Shown: positions 62,255 through 64,000 of the stretch, piece after piece
Layout of the letters: each line of letters starts with the position of its first letter
Position numbering within the stretch: the stretch's first letter is position 1
Assembly: GCF_001556185.1 (NCBI RefSeq)
Contig: NZ_LSIJ01000028.1
Span: forward strand, 20,943 to 84,942
DNA length: 64,000 bases
Reading direction: 5' to 3'
DNA from: Sphingomonas sp. CCH10-B3
GTDB lineage: Bacteria; Pseudomonadota; Alphaproteobacteria; Sphingomonadales; Sphingomonadaceae
The notes under the pieces: generated by a model
Databases searched by the model: none
Seen by the model: the letters and a program-made list of their open reading frames with translations, nothing else
What the model was told of the DNA's origin: nothing
Position numbers and translations under genes: made by a program

Positions 62255-62677
62255 ATGGCCAAGGCAAACAAGACCGTCGAAACCGACGCAAGCGTCGAAG
62301 ATTTTCTCGGCAAGGTCGAAGTGCCGCAGCGCGTTGCCGATGCCCGTGTCCTGATCGACCTGATGGCGCGCATTTCGGGCGAGCCGCCCAAGCTGTGGGG
62401 CCCGTCGATCATCGGCTTCGGCAGCGTCCATTATCGCTACGAAAGCGGGCGCGAGGGCGACATGCCGGCAATCGCCTTTTCCCCGCGCAAGGCCGAACTG
62501 GTGCTCTATGTCGGCGCGGGCACGCCGAATATCGCCGCGCTGCTCCCGGAATTGGGCAAGCACAAGACGGGGAAGGCTTGCCTCTACGTCAAGAAGCTCG
62601 CCGATGTCGACGACGCCGTCCTGGAAGCGGTGGTACGGACGGCGTGGGAAAATCGGCTGGCGAATGCGCCAGCGTAA
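62255..62677 (+). CDS. DUF1801 protein
   Basis: A 140-residue cytosolic protein of the DUF1801 (YdhG-like) family: VADARVLIDLMARISGEPPK, WGPSIIGFGSVHYRYESG and AFSPRKAELVLYVGAG, ending with a Lys-rich TGKACLYVKKLADVD. The family has a YdhG/frataxin-like fold in some structures, and no established function. ATG 62255 follows AGGGGGAAGCC. Confidence 0.88.
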   Translation: MAKANKTVETDASVEDFLGKVEVPQRVADARVLIDLMARISGEPPKLWGPSIIGFGSVHYRYESGREGDMPAIAFSPRKAELVLYVGAGTPNIAALLPELGKHKTGKACLYVKKLADVDDAVLEAVVRTAWENRLANAPA

Positions 62678-62739
62678 CGGCTCGCTTCGACCGCTTTTGC
62701 TACCGCCTGGGCAAGTTTGTTTCGCAGTCGCAATATACT

Positions 62740-62757
62740 GATAGATTGCAAATTATC
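62740..62757. promoter_or_regulatory. Palindromic operator-like site upstream of reductase gene
   Basis: GATAGATTGCAAATTATC is an imperfect dyad (GATA/TATC ends around a TTGCAA centre; 14 of 18 positions are symmetric). It stands in an AT-rich patch 43 bases before the ATG, where the surrounding DNA is otherwise GC-rich. A TATACT hexamer at 62734-62739 could be the -10. The binding regulator is unknown. Confidence 0.4.
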
Positions 62758-62800
62758 CGACCCGCTACCCGAGACGATGTTCGTGTCGGGAGCCTTCGTG

Positions 62801-63922
62801 ATGCCGCAGCAAGACCAAGTGAGCGATATGTTGCCCGATGTTGCGGCGGGATGGCGCCCGTTCCGCGTGGCGCGCGTGGCCGATGAAAGCAGCGTGATCC
62901 GCTCCTTTTATCTGGAACCGGTCGATGGCGGGACGCTTCCTCCCGCGGCGGCCGGCCAGCATCTGCCGATCCGCCTCGACATTCCCGGTGCCGATGGTCC
63001 GGTCATCCGCACTTACACGATTTCGGGTGCCTCGATCACCGGACATTACCGCCTGAGCGTGCGCAAGCTGGGCTTGGCCTCGACCTATTTGCACGAACAA
63101 GCCGCCCCGGGTACGATCATCGGCGCCAAGCCACCGGCGGGCGATTTCATCATCGACGACCAGGTGGAGCACACGGCCGTGCTGGTTGCGGCGGGCGTCG
63201 GCATTACGCCGATGCTGGCGATGCTGCACCATCTTGTCGCGGGCGAAGTGGCCGGGCGACCGATGCGGCCCGCTGTGCTGTTCTACGCGGCCCGCTCGCT
63301 GGCAGAGCGCGCCTTCGACGCCGAACTGGCCGTGTTGCGCGAACAATCCGGCGGCAAGCTGCGACTGGTCCGGCTGCTGCAGATTACCGACGACGCCGAA
63401 GCGGGGCGCGATCATGACGAAACCGGCTTTCTCGACGCGAGCATGTTCCAGCGTCACCTCGGCTTTGGTCGCCATGACTTTTATCTGTGCGGGCCGCCGC
63501 CGTTCATGCAGGCAGCCTATGGCGCGCTCCGCGGGCTGGGCGTTGCGGACGGCGCGATTTTTGCCGAGGCATTTGGTCCGGCCTCGCTCCAGCGGACGCC
63601 CGATGCGGCTGCGCCGACCGCACCCCAACCGGTTGCAGCAACTGGCCCTGCCCTGGTGACCTACCAGCCAACGGGCACCGAGGCGCGCTGGGCACCCGGT
63701 GCCGGCAGTCTGCTCCAACTCGCCGAGGCGGCGGGTCTGAAGCCCGAATTCGGCTGCCGCGAAGGTGCCTGTGGCGCGTGCAAAAGCAAGCTGGTTCAAG
63801 GCGAGGTCGCCTATTTCCGGACCACCAGCGCAGCGCATGGCGCCGATGAAGTGCTGATCTGCAGCGCCGTGCCCGCGGCCGGCGCGGCGGGCGACGCGCC
63901 GTTGGTCATCGCCCTCGGCTAG
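62801..63922 (+). CDS. FAD/NAD(P)H reductase fused to C-terminal 2Fe-2S ferredoxin
   Basis: A 373-residue electron-transfer protein. The N-terminal FAD-binding barrel has RTYTISGASITGHYRLSV (FAD motif). The NAD-binding domain has VLVAAGVGITPMLAML and DFYLCGPPPFMQAAYGAL. After an Ala/Pro linker is a plant-type ferredoxin domain with FGCREGACGACKSKLVQGE and a final Cys in ILICSAVP. The reductase half resembles the C-terminal part of flavohemoglobin (Hmp) and phenol/vanillate-type reductases, so it probably feeds electrons to an oxygenase or similar partner. I choose ATG 62801 with GGGAG eight bases before it; ATG 62777 is also in frame. No oxygenase gene is in the window. Confidence 0.88.
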   Translation: MPQQDQVSDMLPDVAAGWRPFRVARVADESSVIRSFYLEPVDGGTLPPAAAGQHLPIRLDIPGADGPVIRTYTISGASITGHYRLSVRKLGLASTYLHEQAAPGTIIGAKPPAGDFIIDDQVEHTAVLVAAGVGITPMLAMLHHLVAGEVAGRPMRPAVLFYAARSLAERAFDAELAVLREQSGGKLRLVRLLQITDDAEAGRDHDETGFLDASMFQRHLGFGRHDFYLCGPPPFMQAAYGALRGLGVADGAIFAEAFGPASLQRTPDAAAPTAPQPVAATGPALVTYQPTGTEARWAPGAGSLLQLAEAAGLKPEFGCREGACGACKSKLVQGEVAYFRTTSAAHGADEVLICSAVPAAGAAGDAPLVIALG

Positions 63923-63928
63923 GCAGGC

Positions 63929-64000
63929 TCAGCCGCGCATCGCCCGCTCGGCTTCACCCATGTAATTGCGGGTGATCGGCAGCGTGTGGCGGTTGCGGGC
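63929..64000 (-). CDS. Partial CDS, C-terminus only, unrecognised
   Basis: Read on the minus strand from the right edge, an open frame gives about 23 residues ending HTLPITRNYMGEAERAMRG before a TGA at 63931-63929. Codon use and spacing (7 bases from the converging reductase stop) fit a real gene whose bulk lies beyond the window. I do not recognise the family from this fragment. Confidence 0.5.
   Translation of the reverse strand, partial: ARNRHTLPITRNYMGEAERAMRG

Overview
The window is a GC-rich, gene-dense chromosomal segment that most resembles a sphingomonad alphaproteobacterium (Sphingomonas or a close relative). The reasons are the gene families present (DUF721/DciA, membrane-anchored cytochrome c of the CycM type, HpnA-G in the order known from Zymomonas, a DUF2141 protein next to hpnN), the very high GC with little intergenic space, and several families of short palindromic intergenic repeats of the CCGTTCGT...TTCGAC type that recur in sphingomonad genomes. 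I see no prophage, integrase, transposase, rRNA or CRISPR array. Two tRNA genes are present, Tyr(GUA) and Gly(UCC). No gene-free stretch exceeds 300 bases.

Layout. 1-9.2 kb: smc (cut at the left edge just before its ABC signature), two DsbA-like thiol proteins and dciA on the minus strand, then mutY, a serine hydrolase and nudC on plus, with pheA facing nudC. 9.3-27.5 kb: mixed housekeeping and envelope genes. These are cytochrome c, a LOG protein, an extensin-like lipoprotein, a BaiN-like flavoprotein, cytochrome b561, a processive-type glycosyltransferase, MntH, MtnP, an AlkA-type glycosylase, a ferredoxin, RlmB, an M28 peptidase, an aminotransferase, an ICMT-like membrane protein, GshA and RsmE.

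27.5-51.7 kb is an isoprenoid/hopanoid region. dxs and ispH supply C5 units. HpnD, HpnC and HpnE make squalene, and Shc cyclises it to hopene. HpnH and HpnG attach and trim the ribosyl side chain. HpnI and HpnJ build the sugar/cyclitol-ether head group. HpnA, HpnB and HpnL are associated enzymes or membrane proteins. HpnN, HpnM and an MlaA lipoprotein move lipids between membranes, and a long-chain polyprenyl diphosphate synthase closes the region. Next to hpnL lies an amidinotransferase with the full active site of arginine:glycine amidinotransferase. Because guanidine-substituted bacteriohopanetetrol cyclitol ethers are known, it is the best candidate here for an undescribed function: guanidinylation of the hopanoid head group. 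HpnK, the deacetylase expected between the HpnI and HpnJ steps, is not in the window.

51.8-64 kb: a TerC/DUF475 membrane protein, the helicase HrpB, an NDUFS4-like complex I subunit, DUF1353, a FemAB/GNAT-like protein, two large polytopic membrane proteins that look like GT-C glycosyltransferases, argG, DUF1801, and a reductase fused to a 2Fe-2S ferredoxin.

A cross-cutting feature is the palindromic repeats. At least ten copies in four families occur. Three of them sit in frame inside coding sequences (hpnG, hpnB, hrpB) and add about 26 to 40 residues to each protein.
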